From Romanomermis culicivorax (taxonomy: Eukaryota; Nematoda; Enoplea; Mermithida; Mermithidae): DNA of 64,000 nt. Shown one piece after another: positions 49,293 to 61,400 of this stretch (positions are counted from its first letter, which is position 1; every line of letters begins with the position of its first letter). Where the stretch lies: contig CAWUHX010000259.1 of the NCBI GenBank assembly GCA_963922205.1, forward strand, positions 197,501 to 261,500, read 5' to 3'. The notes under the pieces were generated by a model. It had not been told where the DNA came from. It searched no databases and saw only the letters and a program-made list of their open reading frames with translations. Both the position numbers and the translations under genes were made by a program.

Positions 49293-50396
49293 GCATGACC
49301 CGTGAAGTCTATGTCCGTGATGCAACGGCCGAAAAATAGGAGAAAGACCTTACAGTAAGTAGAAATGAAAAGATAGAGGAACTTACGTAAGGGTGTCATA
49401 CTGTAGCGGTGGCGTGTGAAAAAATAGAAAAAATTTTTTTTTTTTTTTTTTTTTTTGCACTGCTCAGATGACCGAGAAAGGAAAAGGGAAAGAAAAATAA
49501 CCGGAGACGGGGAAGACGAGAGTGGGACATATGCGTGTTAAATGTGTAAACAGTCGGTGTAAAATTTTGGGGCCGGAAAAGTGAGCAATTCCGACAGTTT
49601 CCGCCGACATACAAAAATACTGTACACAATTAACAGATCGCAGCCACGTATGACGTCCAGAATCATACGTGGAGGGTGTACGGTATCGTGGGGTCACGGA
49701 CCACCGACAGTCAGGAGAGGCCGTAAACCCCTACAGCTGTGATACCAGTACCCGCGTATGGGTATACTGTAGTTACAGTACGGGAATGGGCACAGGCGTA
49801 CTGTAATGGCACCCACCCGGAGGGCTACAGTATACCACCCAGGATTAGAGAAGGGGGGGAATAGGGGAAAAGAAACAGGTAAGGGAGTTTACAACACAGG
49901 TTAAGTATGCAGAATGTACAGAATGAATCAGAGGAGAAATACAGAATACTCGATATATAACTCAACTCTGGGACAAATAACACGACTCTGGGGATAAATA
50001 ACTCGACTCAGGGGGAATTTTTTACTCATAGGGGGTTATACACACGCATGAGATAATTATTTACACATATAGATCACATTTAGATCACTCGTAAGGGCAA
50101 ATCCCGTCCTACAGTAATTAAACTTGATGATCAGGGATAAATTCCCGACCTACAGTAATAATACGCGACGTGAGGTGGGGGTATCCTACCTACAGTAGCG
50201 GTAATCCGAAATAAGGGACATCCCGACCCATTAGGCAGTAAACCCGAATCTGGGGGGTCTCCGACTTATTGGATGGCTAGTGCCCAATTTTAAGGGGGCT
50301 TGTCCGACTTAAAATGGGAGTTGACCCGACCTGGGGGTAGTTCCGACCCAAGGGTGAAGATTTTTGCACTTAAGGGCGAGTGCCAGACTTAAGGTC

Positions 50397-50414
50397 GATT
50401 TTCCAGCCTCGCCA
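50397..50414 (-). promoter_or_regulatory. Primer-binding-site-like sequence of element 1
   Basis: On the - strand, the base directly after the terminal repeat (ending TGTGACA) begins TGGCGAGGCTGGAAAATC. A TGG start abutting the LTR is the hallmark of a tRNA primer site. I could not assign the tRNA. Confidence 0.6.
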
Positions 50415-50647
50415 TGTCACATTTTACGCCATGTCACGTGTATGACAGGTTTATCTTGGGAGAGCTGGGGAGGTTTGGGTATCTCATCAGGTAATACCGT
50501 GTTTTAGACGTCACATTGATGGTGAACCATATCAGATTGATCCTATTACAGTGAGTAATAGGCTGTGACTCCTGATGGATACTGGCATTTTCCCCAGCTC
50601 TCCCAAGATAAACCTGTCATACACGTGACATGGCGTAAAATGTGACA
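50415..50647 (-). repeat. Right terminal repeat of element 1, palindromic ends
   Basis: The first 183 bp equal the left terminal repeat. The last ~50 bp are the inverted complement of its first ~55 bp, so the 233-bp unit has long inverted ends (TGTCACATTTTACGCC ... GGCGTAAAATGTGACA) each with an E-box TCACGTG/CACGTGA. Taken alone it would look like a MITE, but its left flank (GCCA) does not match the right flank (GATT), whereas the GATT matches the flank at 35,693. It therefore belongs to the large insertion. Confidence 0.7.
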
Positions 50648-50860
50648 GATTAAACAGCTTTTGTGTAACTGTCAGAATGTACAGACACCTACAGCTCCCC
50701 GGCAAGCAAATGTGATTGAAATTTTGATACAATATTTTGGACACTGGTGGCTACAGAAACGAAGCAAAAAATTAAGCAGCATTCTATGGAAAGGTACTCA
50801 AAAAGAGCGACAAATGACTTTTTAGGTTTATTTTGACTTCTTTTTTGACACTTAAAATAG
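50648..50860 (-). pseudogene. Element 2 gag, N-terminal remnant
   Basis: Read on the - strand, this segment resumes the frame cut at 35,696: across the GATT duplication it reads into PTKY, matching PTRY of the element 1 Gag, and before it CLPG...Y aligns with CLTG...Y. A second frame gives KISITFACRG against [11 protein letters not shown], so there is at least one frameshift. This match is the key evidence that element 1 is inserted in element 2. Confidence 0.65.
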
Positions 50861-52419
50861 AGTAAGTGTAAAATAAAGAATTGGAAAATTTTCTTCATGC
50901 CTGCAAGACATGGTCTTCTGTCATTTGGCTAGTTACGTCTTCTCTGAGCTGTGATATCTCGAAACATGAAAAATGCCAAAAAAATTTCAAGCTTTGGATG
51001 AAGTACTAGCTTAGGTTAAATTTGACTAGTATGCTGAGTGAATGCTGCAGCGATAATCAGCATGAAAAACTTACAATATTTCTTTTTCAGGTATTATTTA
51101 AGATCAACATGGAATACCGAATCTCTCGGAAATCGTGTCTTTTCACAACTTCCGACGTTCAGCATTCAAAACTGTAGCGTGCCTCAATTGTGGGAAATTC
51201 AAAAGTTCCATACGGACATGCTCTTACAAATTTGGTCTTATTGTGAAGAAATTGTATCTCAGAAGGGTTATGACACCCTGGATGGTAGCTTCCACCTTGC
51301 ACAGCCCGCTGCGACTGCAGGAGTGCTCTCAATGAGAATCCAGATCGTGCATCTGTCTTGCGGTCCAGAAAAAATGCGCAATCCGTGGTACCAGCAAGGA
51401 TATTTCTCAAGATTACCATGCCTGTATGGCTTGTCAATCTATGGCAATTGACATTTTTCCTTAGCGTGAAAAATCTTAGCTGTTGCCTATAATTTGAAAA
51501 TATTGCAAATGGGTACAGCATTTTAGCGCCCAGGGCTTCTGATCTGAGTTGCTCGCATTTTCCTCAAAAATTTATCCGAAATACCGCATTTATCCGTAAA
51601 ATAACGTACACTACAAGGTACCAGAAGTATGTATGAATAGCACCAAAATCTGTATAACTTTATAAAAACATTATTTGTATCAAATTTGAGCACTTAAGTC
51701 TGTAACATCGGTATACGTCAGAAAAGTTACAAATTGCGCAAGCAATAAAAAATTTCATATTTTACAATAAATTGAATAACTAGCAAAAACAACGGTAAAT
51801 ATGAAAATTTGACATGATAATTTTAGTTATACAATACATTAACGCAATGACTAATCAATAATTTTTACACATAGATATTATAACCAAGCACTTCAATGGT
51901 AGCTATTTGAAAAATTTTTTACTTAGTAGTTTGCGACATGTGAATATAGAACATAGCGTGGAACACAAAAATATGATATCGTTCCGCAACACTTTAAAGT
52001 GTGGGTCGCTTTCAAGTTATACAGAATATTCTCATTCACCAGTTTTAGACGAAATTATCCTGAATGGGTCGGAATTTTTTTTTCATGTAAGAAAGATCCC
52101 CGTGTTCCACTAAACAACCGTCCATCTCACAGCACTGAAAGCATAACTATCCAACTTTTAGCTGATTTAACGCCACTTTTTTGAATCACAGCTTCTGAAT
52201 TTGTTGCGAAATGTAAGTGGCAAAAGACGCCGGGCTTGACAAGATCGGTGAATCGGTTGCCAAGGAAACCAAAAGTTGCGAAACGACTGAAAAATGGACA
52301 TCCTTATTCTAGTAAAAGTCAGAATTCTATCGCAAATTTTAATGGGACTACATGAAACATTTTTCTCAAAATATTAACCTTGAAAAAATATTGAGTATTG
52401 AAATTTCGTTTTAGGGCTA
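50861..52419. other. No gene recognised
   Basis: AT-rich sequence between the 5' remnant of element 2 and the end of the Mondo-like gene. A 137-codon + strand frame at 51,038-51,451 and an overlapping - strand frame have no recognisable family and are not supported as genes. Confidence 0.5.
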
Positions 52420-55400
52420 CTAAAAACTATTTTCATGCGGAAGGTATATGCAATTACTTGGACGCAATTCTGCGTGGTTACAATGCCTCGATGACCAATC
52501 ACGGGCCGTATTGATAACTTCCGATAAACTAGTCCCTTTCACTTCGTTTTTGAACGATTCGAGAAGCGGTTCGATGACTTTAAAAAGCTGAGAGAAAAGA
52601 TGTGGAATTATAAATTTTTTAGAAATTTGGACCGAAATTCAGACCATAGTTAGCAACCGGATAAAGAATTAGATTAATGAAAATTATTTTTATGTTCAAA
52701 AATTTTGATCTCGTCTATCAACTTTACGCTTGTACAGGCTCATATGTGAGGGCTATACGGTCCTTGAGTACCAGCTAGATTACATGCTAAGAGTCTACTG
52801 TCTACTTTTCCTGAAATGTTTCTAAATAATAAACGTGGAAAGCAAACACTATCCCATATTAATAGGATTTTTCTCTGAACGTATCAAAAATCATTTCGAT
52901 TCAGTGCTGAACACGAAGAATCGGAATTCAAATGAGGCAACTAACCGAAATTTCGAGTCCTCCAATTAGCAAGAACTTTTGCCTATGCCCGGCACTGCTT
53001 CAAACGGAACGGAGATAAATCTCTTGAGGTACCAGCAACTGATCATTCCCAATGATATTTGGGGGAAAATTTCTCGGAACATAACGTTCAAGAATTGATT
53101 ACTGTGGAGTAGAGATTTTTGTGCACCGGCCGTTCCGCATTGTGCAGAAATCGACCAAAAAATTTCTGCACCACGATTAAAAACATTTGAAAATGTTTCC
53201 GTTCCGTGCGGTTCCCTGCGAAAAACTCTCCAAAAAATTTTCGCACGAGCCCGGAAAAGTCCGCACTGTGCGGAAAAAATCCTAATGCGAAGATCACGAA
53301 ATGACAATTGTGGTTAAAAACTACTGATTGGAGTGATGCAGTATCCGGGCCAGGTGGAACTGCAACAACTGATAAAATTTCTGATGGCTGGCCGCACATT
53401 GGCTAAAAACGTATTGTAGTGCATTAATTTCGCAAAATGAATTCCAAAACCGCGCGTTCACGTGTTGTCTCAACAGAATTTTACATCTAACGGAAATATT
53501 TGAAATTTGACAAGAGCCAATTTATGTTTCGCGAGGAATTAATATTATTTAAAAAACTTACGAGCCAGAACTTCGGATCAGCTTCTATAGACTGTTTAAC
53601 TCGTCCGCTGATTCTCTGTTGTAGAACTTCGCTTCTGCACTTGGTTGATTGGGCCGGAAGCACCTTCTGGTAATTGCTGAAAAGTTTGGCTTCGAACACA
53701 ATGTATTTTTGTTTACTAAAATTAATGCTGTACTTTATTTTTTCGTTCAATTCTTTAATTTGATTCTTGAGATTTTCGATCAAATTTGAGGACTCGCTAG
53801 TTTCTCTTTTCAATTCGCGAGTCCTTTCGCCCGCTTAAAGGTTCAACTCGGTGATATCATAGGAATGAGAAAATTCAAATCACACGCACAAAGACTACGG
53901 TTTAGACTTTTGAGAACAGCTAAAGCCCTCGAATTGTACCCGTTGGGAAAGAAAAACTTTTCGAGTACGGAAAACGAAAAAATTACTATATTTTTAAAAG
54001 CCAACTGACCTGACAAATAGGCTTCGATATCAACAAGTTGAACAAGTTTTACATATAAATATTTAACCTCAAATAATTAGTTCGAAATTCATGTTTGAAG
54101 CGGAAAAATCATATCCGAGTAACAGAATAAGCCGCATGGATAGGTGTATCATAAAAGAGTTCTCGATACCACCATACTACAAGATATTCATACTATGCGA
54201 TTATGTGAACTTTGAGTTTTTAAATTTATACCTTTCAAAAGTATGACTGCGTTAGTTATTTTAGTCGCATTCGATTTTAAATTCGGCAATAATTCCTCCA
54301 ATTTCTCGAAACCACCCTAGAAACGACGCAAAATATTCACAACATAAAAAATAGAGAAACAATGAAGAGTTATTCATTTACTTTTAACGCGCATCGCCTC
54401 GATTGTTCGGCGTTAAGATGCAATAGTCTTTTTCGTTCAGTAGCATCTTCGGTACTGTCAGCAGCAGCCCTTTTCGCATTCTTACCCTATGTAAAGAACA
54501 ACCTTTGAAGCATTTAATAATTTTTTGTATTCTATGAATTATTTGCGATACAGTATCACAACATTTTTCGACGTTTCGCATATACTTCATACTACCAAAC
54601 AATTATGCGAAAAAGTTCAGTTTTCGGTTTAAAATCGTTAGTTAAACAACAAGTGGAGAAATTTCAATTTTTTCAGTACTCGAACACTTTAAACTGTGGC
54701 TAATTATTTTTTGATTAATGCGGTACAAATTTCGAGGATTCCCGGAAATCGATAGAACCATCGTTTCACTTTAACATAAGAACATGCATTTTTCTTTAAC
54801 AAGGAGGCTTAATTTTCCCACACAAACAGCCCTATTCTCGTCAAAATTACGAAGAGCTTTGAATATGTAACTTCGTAAATCGAACAACTAATAATAAAGG
54901 TCTCAACCAACTGACCTTTGATCCTTTACCACCTGAACACGACTGTTTCAATCGATTAACGTGCATCGACGTCAATCCCGGCGATTCTGACTTGATTGAT
55001 GATTCGTTTTTCACTTCTTCTTCGCTATTACGCGTAATAACAATGTTTGAACATTTTCGACTAATAATCGACGAAACTGGCATCAACTCTTCCACATTTT
55101 TATCCACGGTAATAGTTGGTGGAGTTTGATTTTCCGAAACTGCGACTAGAATTTCCGTTCTGGACCCCGGTTCGATGATCTTATCCGTGGTCTCCTAGCA
55201 GAGAAAAATGTAACAATGAAACCAAATACATATTGTATGCCATCTATTCTAAAATGATCCAGGCAGCGAGATCGCAGCCAAACTTTTACTCAAAATTATG
55301 GAAGGCACGTTGATTCTATTCAATAAATTTTTCCTTTCATTTCAAGATTATAGAAATTGATCTCCTGATCTCTAGTGAGGACGCGTTTGCCGAAATTCCG

Positions 55401-58400
55401 GTCGCTGCATCGACCATTTCAAAATAAATGGAGCGTAGTAGCACCCGTACCTCTTTAGTTGAAGTTGGAAACGAGGATGTTGAATAAGGCAAGCCGACTG
55501 CAATAGAAAAGAAGGAATTACTTTAAATAAAAGCAAAGACGACGTGTTGTATACAAAAGCGGAAGAACAGGATAATTTAACACAATAATTCCACTCACAT
55601 TACAGAAAACGAATCTACATGTGCTAATTGTGCATTAACGTGCAACTCGATTATTTTTTCAAAGAAAAATCATTTTGATCAAATTGTTGAGAGTGGTCAC
55701 AGCAACCACCTCAACTACGAACTGTAGCAATTTGAGCGCGCCTTTCACGTTGCTCGGTTGCAGGCGCGTGGCCAGGATTTTTTTTGAGGGGGTCAAGACT
55801 AAAATTTTGGTTTTTTGGGGAAATAATGGCAAATAGTGTATTTTTCATGTATCTCAATGCTTCCTATTGAAGTGCACATAAAACTTTATTATTAAGAATA
55901 ACAAATCAATCCTACGATTATTTACTGCAAAATCATTTATAATTTTTTCAACATTTGTCTTCTGAATGAAGTGAATGTTCAATAACACCATATTCGAGCA
56001 TCGCTTTTCAGTCATGGTGAACCGAAAACAGGTTTTTAGATGTTTCAACCTCGAAAAAGATCATTCAGATGATGAAGCTGTTAAGGGAAAATTGCCAAAA
56101 TCTGAATGAACATGAGATATTATTAATATAAGGCAAATCAATCAAGTTCGTCTTGAACTAATTTTTCCAACAATGAAAAGACTGGCAAAAATAAATTGTT
56201 CAGTGCGTAGCATAAAAAAGTTTGATTTCGAGCTTCTAAAATGCCTACAAATGCATTTTTGTTGACAGATGCTTCATTTATGTCTTTTGGGCTTTTTTTA
56301 GCTTGGAGCTGAAAAAATTTTCGGCTCCATGTTTAAAAATGTAGTTACAAAAAGATAGAAAAGTGGAAACTTCGACCTCTAAAATGCACCAAAATCCACC
56401 TTTTTTATGTCAAAATACCCCACAATTTTTCACTTTTTCAAAATACTTTCCCCCAAAAAGTTTGATTTGTGGAAAAAACAGTGGACTGATCAATCTGAAG
56501 AATTATACAATGAAATCCGGCGCGAAGTGCCGAAAAATTTTCGGTGTTTTCTGATTTTAGAGCCCGCATAACACTTACTTTAAATCTAAAATCGAATGAA
56601 ATTAACCATAATTGACTGAAGTATAATACATAAATCAAAATTTTAGGAACCAAAATAGCTCCTAGACACAAAACTTTACGAGCCATTTTAAATTTTTAGG
56701 GGACCAGGCCCCTAATATGATCAAAAAAGCCTAAATGCAAAAAGTCTATGTTCACGAAAGTAAAAAATTTGTAAGGATCACGAAAAGATTCCGGAGAAAT
56801 AATCGAGAAAAATCTCGATTTTCGTTAAATACATAAAAGCAATACAAGATCAAACACTTATTCATAATATGTTGAACCGTGCGTTAGAAATAATACCAAG
56901 AATTATGAATCATTCTAAAACCGGCAGCGCCGGAAAATTTTTAGCATTTCCTATTTTAAAACGCATAAAAATACATTTTACCGTGAATGAGATGTCCTGC
57001 CGCATCTTACAACGTGAAGATCTTGCAAACAACTTTATGTTTCATCTTGATGGGATCCATTGACCCCTGGACCCCCTGGCTACGCGCCTGCGGGGCTCAG
57101 TTGGCTAGAGCGTGCGGACGGTAGCCGCAAGGTCCCGGGTTCAAGTCCCGGACCGAGCCTAGCTTCTACTGAAGCCCAGAGTAGTGGGAACAGGTTGCCT
57201 CAACAAATTACAGAGCAAAATTAATCGGCCAATTAATGATTAAAAAAGTCAGAATTGCTGTAGTTGAGTGTAAAATTATTTTATTTTGACAAAAAATGTG
57301 ACTTTTTAAAAATTTCTTAACATATTTTGGAGAAAACTAATCTGCGTTTTTAGCACAGAACATAGATGTTATGCTGAAAAAGTTCCACTCACCGATTGGA
57401 AACTGCATATTTCCAAGTGAATGCAACAACAACACTGACGGACTAGGCGAATTAGGCGACATTCCGGAAAAGTAGCTCTGAAACGGTTAAAATTTTTATA
57501 CTTAGCGAAACCAATAATTGGATTGGATGATTGGATATGGGGTAAAAAAGGATGACGCTTTCAGAACGGAAGTCAGTAAGTTTAGTAATAACATGCATAG
57601 AAAGGATCATCTCTGGGGAGATTAAAGCCTGGTTCATACTTCTGCTCGTTGCTCGGCGAGCATGCACGCCGAGTACGCTCGGAGATGTTCAGCGAGCACA
57701 GATCCTAGCAAGCTGCGCGCCTAGCATGCTTGGCGAGCAAATATTTGCTCGGCAAGCAGAACTCCGAGCATAAAAAATTTGCTCGCCGAGCATGCTCAGG
57801 GTGGTAGAAAATTTTTTCGCTGCTCCGAACATGCTCGGCGAGCAACACGTGTTATACGTATAGGCACGTTCCAGATTGGGCTAATTCATCTTTTTTTGCG
57901 CGCTTTGATCGGATGGCATGTATTAGACCTGAAAATATCGGGTCGGGTCAAGCAGTAAAGAAATACCAAGACGGGTCACGGCTCGAGTCAGAGATCTCTA
58001 GCAAACCAGGTCAAAGGTCAAAAAAATATGCTCAGTTCATAAAGTGTAACACAAGCACCTACTCACCATGTTACATGTTTGTTTATTATTCATTGTAAAT
58101 AAACATTGAAAATGATAAATGACTACTGCTTTTAAATAGTAATTGCCGTTTTGAGAAACGAGACAAGGGAAATGAGAAAGAAACAAAATCTTTCTCTTAT
58201 TGAAGACAAAAAACGAAAATGAATTCGATCTATGATTATTGGAAATAGACCGAAAAATCTGAAAAGATGGCCCTTCTTGTCTGCCGAAAAAATGTTTGTT
58301 TAAAATTTCATTTTTTGCTTTATCTCAAAAAGTGTTCCTTGAAAACATTCTCTCAGGTACAAGACTTATCTTTGTTTCTTTTTGTTTAAATGCTCGTAAA

Positions 58401-61400
58401 TTCAAAAATGACCAACATCGGTACCCCATTCTTCACACGAAGGCTTCACTATAGAACTTTTTGAACACAATAGAAATTGTAGAACACTCAATTTGAAACA
58501 TTATTTCATCTCAAAACGTTTTAGACACCATATCATTGTTTTTAACATGATATCGATGAGTAACTCTTCGCGAATTGCAGAAATTGAACGATTTTTAAGC
58601 ATACTTTTTCAGGAGGTGAAGGCTAAAAATTATTCATCAACTATTTTATCATAATGCATTGAAGGAAAAAATAACATTGTCATTACATTCAACAATTTCT
58701 TATCACAAATAACCAAAAATGACTTAAGATTTACACTTGCCCAGTAAATAATGCAGGGCTGATTAATGCAAAAAATGCAGGGCTGATTAATGCAAAAATT
58801 GTCATAGAAAATAGGATATTATAGATCATAGCTTGCCCAAAAAAACCGTCGGTCGATATTTAAAAAAGTCAATTATCAGCCGATGCCAGTACGTCGACCA
58901 CTCCCTACCTTCGTTGGAAAACTATTGAGAAAATTTTTTTTTGAAATGTATGTAATAATGACTAAATTAATCTCATGTAGAGTAAGATTTTATCTGTTTT
59001 TTCTTTCAACAGTAAAAATGATCAACTGAATTTTTTGACCCGTGACCTATAAGGCACAGAGATATCCTGGATAACCGGTAAGGTCAAGTCTTTTTTCCTA
59101 CTTCGGGTCAGAAAATATCGGCTAGGATCGGGTAGCATACCTGGTCAAAAGGTTCGATACATTCCTAATCGCTAGATTTATTTGAGATTTCATTTTTTTG
59201 CTGTAAAGTTTCTACCATGTCCATTCAGAAAAAAATTATCAGATGAGGAAAATCTGAACTTATTGAACTGAATGAAAAAGAATTCTTGTGGAACGTTTAA
59301 TCCCCTGATTACAAGGACGTTAGGAAAAAAGACCGTGTCTTTAAAGAAATTCAGCAAGAACTAAGCATTCAAGGTATTGATTTTATGGTTCATACATGGA
59401 AAGGAATAAGTATGCATTTTAGGGGAAAAATTTGCTCGCGAAGTATGAACCAACTCCGATCATGCTCGGAGCTGTGTTCCGGGGTAAATTTGCTCGCCGA
59501 GCAGAAGTATGAACCGGGCTTAACAACTGCTCAGCAAAATAGAATGCACATTTATGCTACTTATAGAGAATCCTGTGAAATTGATTCATAGGAAAACTAA
59601 TGGATTTTAATATATGACATAAAATATAAATGCTCCCAAAAAACTGAGTCGTTCATGAGGATGAACATAGCCGAACATTGCATAGCTGAACGCCAAATAC
59701 TAATACAGCTTTTGGGGTGATAAGGACGGTCAATTTTGATCACGTATCTATTAATGCTATAATTGGATAATTATTAATGAAAATCGGCATGTGAAATTAG
59801 TCAGTGGATCGAAAATTGTTTTTCCCTGAGCCGTCAGCTGGTGAAACATTTTGGTTGAAAATTTGCGAAATCATTGCCGTGGGAAACTTTAAGGTAAAGT
59901 TCTCTCTTATCGGCAATGAAAACGATTTATCAATCATTTTTTGCACTATCCACTTCAGTTCTACGAATACTTTAGAAATTTCACAATTTTGTCACATGCA
60001 TTGATCTATTCAGAAAATCTTGATCTCGGAGTTTTTTTATATGAAACTTGGGACGAAATATATGTTGTTTTCAGAAATGAGAGAATATTAATTCACACAA
60101 TATTCGTAGTCCTAGATATTGATTGGCATTGTATTTTTTGGTAACGATGCAAACACATATACCAAATCCCTTCTATCAGACATCGAAAAGTTTTCTTGAC
60201 GTTCCCTACTCTATGGAAACATAGAATGCTTCTGTGGCTTGAATAATAAGTATGTTTGTCAAAGGTTTGGTTGGATGTTCATACGGTCAAACATACATGT
60301 AACGGAGCTCCGAGGTCTGGGGGGGGGGGGGGGGGTTGGAGCACTTTTTTGGGGCTGGGGGTCAGTAATTCCCAAAATTTTGGGGGGGGAGGGGTCCCTG
60401 AAGGAAAAAAATCGATTTTTTCCATGAAAAATGTCCGAAAAACGGTTTTAAAAAGTAGTACTTTTGTCTAAAAAAATGATGGCGCGAAGCGCCGACAAAA
60501 TTAACGTTTTTGACCATTTTTTGTTCAAAAATTGACATTTTTCATGGAAAAAATGACATTTTTCAGCATTTTTCCGACTAAAACTATGGGGGTCCCTAGG
60601 GCTACCACATGGCTAGCCATAGGATTGGAAAATCCTGGCGGGGGGGTCGCCCAATGGCTGGCCATATGGTTGAAGATTTCTGGGGGGGGGGGTTCCCATA
60701 GCACTTCCCCCCCAATTACATGTATGCGGTCAAACAAAAATCTCATGCAAAATGTAGAACTAATGAATATCTGTTAAAATTTCTACGTCTTGCACTTTTG
60801 CACTCTGCTACAGAGATATCGAATACTACAGAAAACATTTATTCAATCACGTCGACAAAAGTAATTTCTATGAGTAGCCACTTTAAAAGCGATCATTAAG
60901 GAAGAAAAAATCAGTGAAGTTTCCAACAGTAAGTGTTGTAAATAAGAATTCAGTGTGGTAAACACTGTTCCAACCAGACACGTACAAATCGTAGTTTTTG
61001 AAATATATACACGAGATTAGATGTTAATTTACAAATTTTCAGTTTCACGGTTTCGATTAACCGGAACGTACCCCATAAATATGGATTTTTAGATCAAAAA
61101 ACTATTTTTTAAATTGTCTTTTTTCAGATCTTCGAGGCTAAAGCTCCGAGTTTGTTTCCTTCAATATGTACACTGATATAACTGAGAATGTTAGATATTA
61201 AAATTTTGGACATTCAATCGTCTTATACATACGTACACTCAGGCCTGTAGCCAAATTTTTCTCGGGGGGGGGGGGGGTATACATTGTTTTACTTTATTTA
61301 CTGTAAAATTGACCTTTCTGACTTGACTTCTTCTTAAAGAAAAAATCAAAGGTAGTCTTTTTTCAACACTCGGAGGAACATTTCAGGGGGCGGCTGGCCC

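Larger units (their letters stand above)
46814..50414 (-). promoter_or_regulatory. 3.6-kb leader of element 1
   Basis: Between the right terminal repeat and gag there is no convincing protein. It holds a CRE-like array (48,255-49,288), a T26-like run (49,436-49,456), repeated GACTCTGGG/ACAAATAAC units near 49,960-50,020, and repeated CTACAGTA and CCGACTTAA words up to 50,400. Possible splice donors in the element sense (GGTGAGTAGG at about 47,408) would allow a spliced message for the env-pol frame, but no acceptor could be assigned. Confidence 0.55.
35697..50647 (-). mobile_element. Element 1: 14.95-kb Ty3/gypsy-class element with env-pol fusion
   Basis: The unit starts TGTCACATTTTACG and ends CGTAAAATGTGACA and is flanked by GATT on both sides (35,693-35,696 and 50,648-50,651). 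It interrupts the gag of element 2: the sequence on its right resumes that gag. Terminal direct repeats of 183 bp are identical (35,697-35,879 and 50,415-50,597). Order in the transcript sense: right terminal repeat, primer-binding-like TGGCGAGGC, 3.6-kb leader, gag, one env-PR-PR-RT-RH-IN frame, 1.8-kb 3' region, left terminal repeat. Identical repeats and the 2,251-codon frame without a stop suggest a young insertion, although gag has two lesions. Confidence 0.85.

Noticed and set aside
50415-50647. A stand-alone MITE with 55-bp inverted ends
   Set aside because: Its own two flanks do not match, while its right flank matches the left flank of the 15-kb unit, so it is better explained as the terminus of element 1.
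51038-51451. 137-codon frame with a CLNCGKF-like motif in another frame
   Set aside because: No family recognised, no splice context, and overlapping frames on both strands look equally random.
53487-53813. A separate coiled-coil protein gene
   Set aside because: The frame includes a 57-bp intron; once removed, both parts fit the zipper and C-terminal domain of the Mondo-like protein.
54847-57477. ATF2-like bZIP gene suggested by LLLHSLGNMQ
   Set aside because: Downstream exons encode a bHLH-zipper of the Mondo type, not a bZIP.
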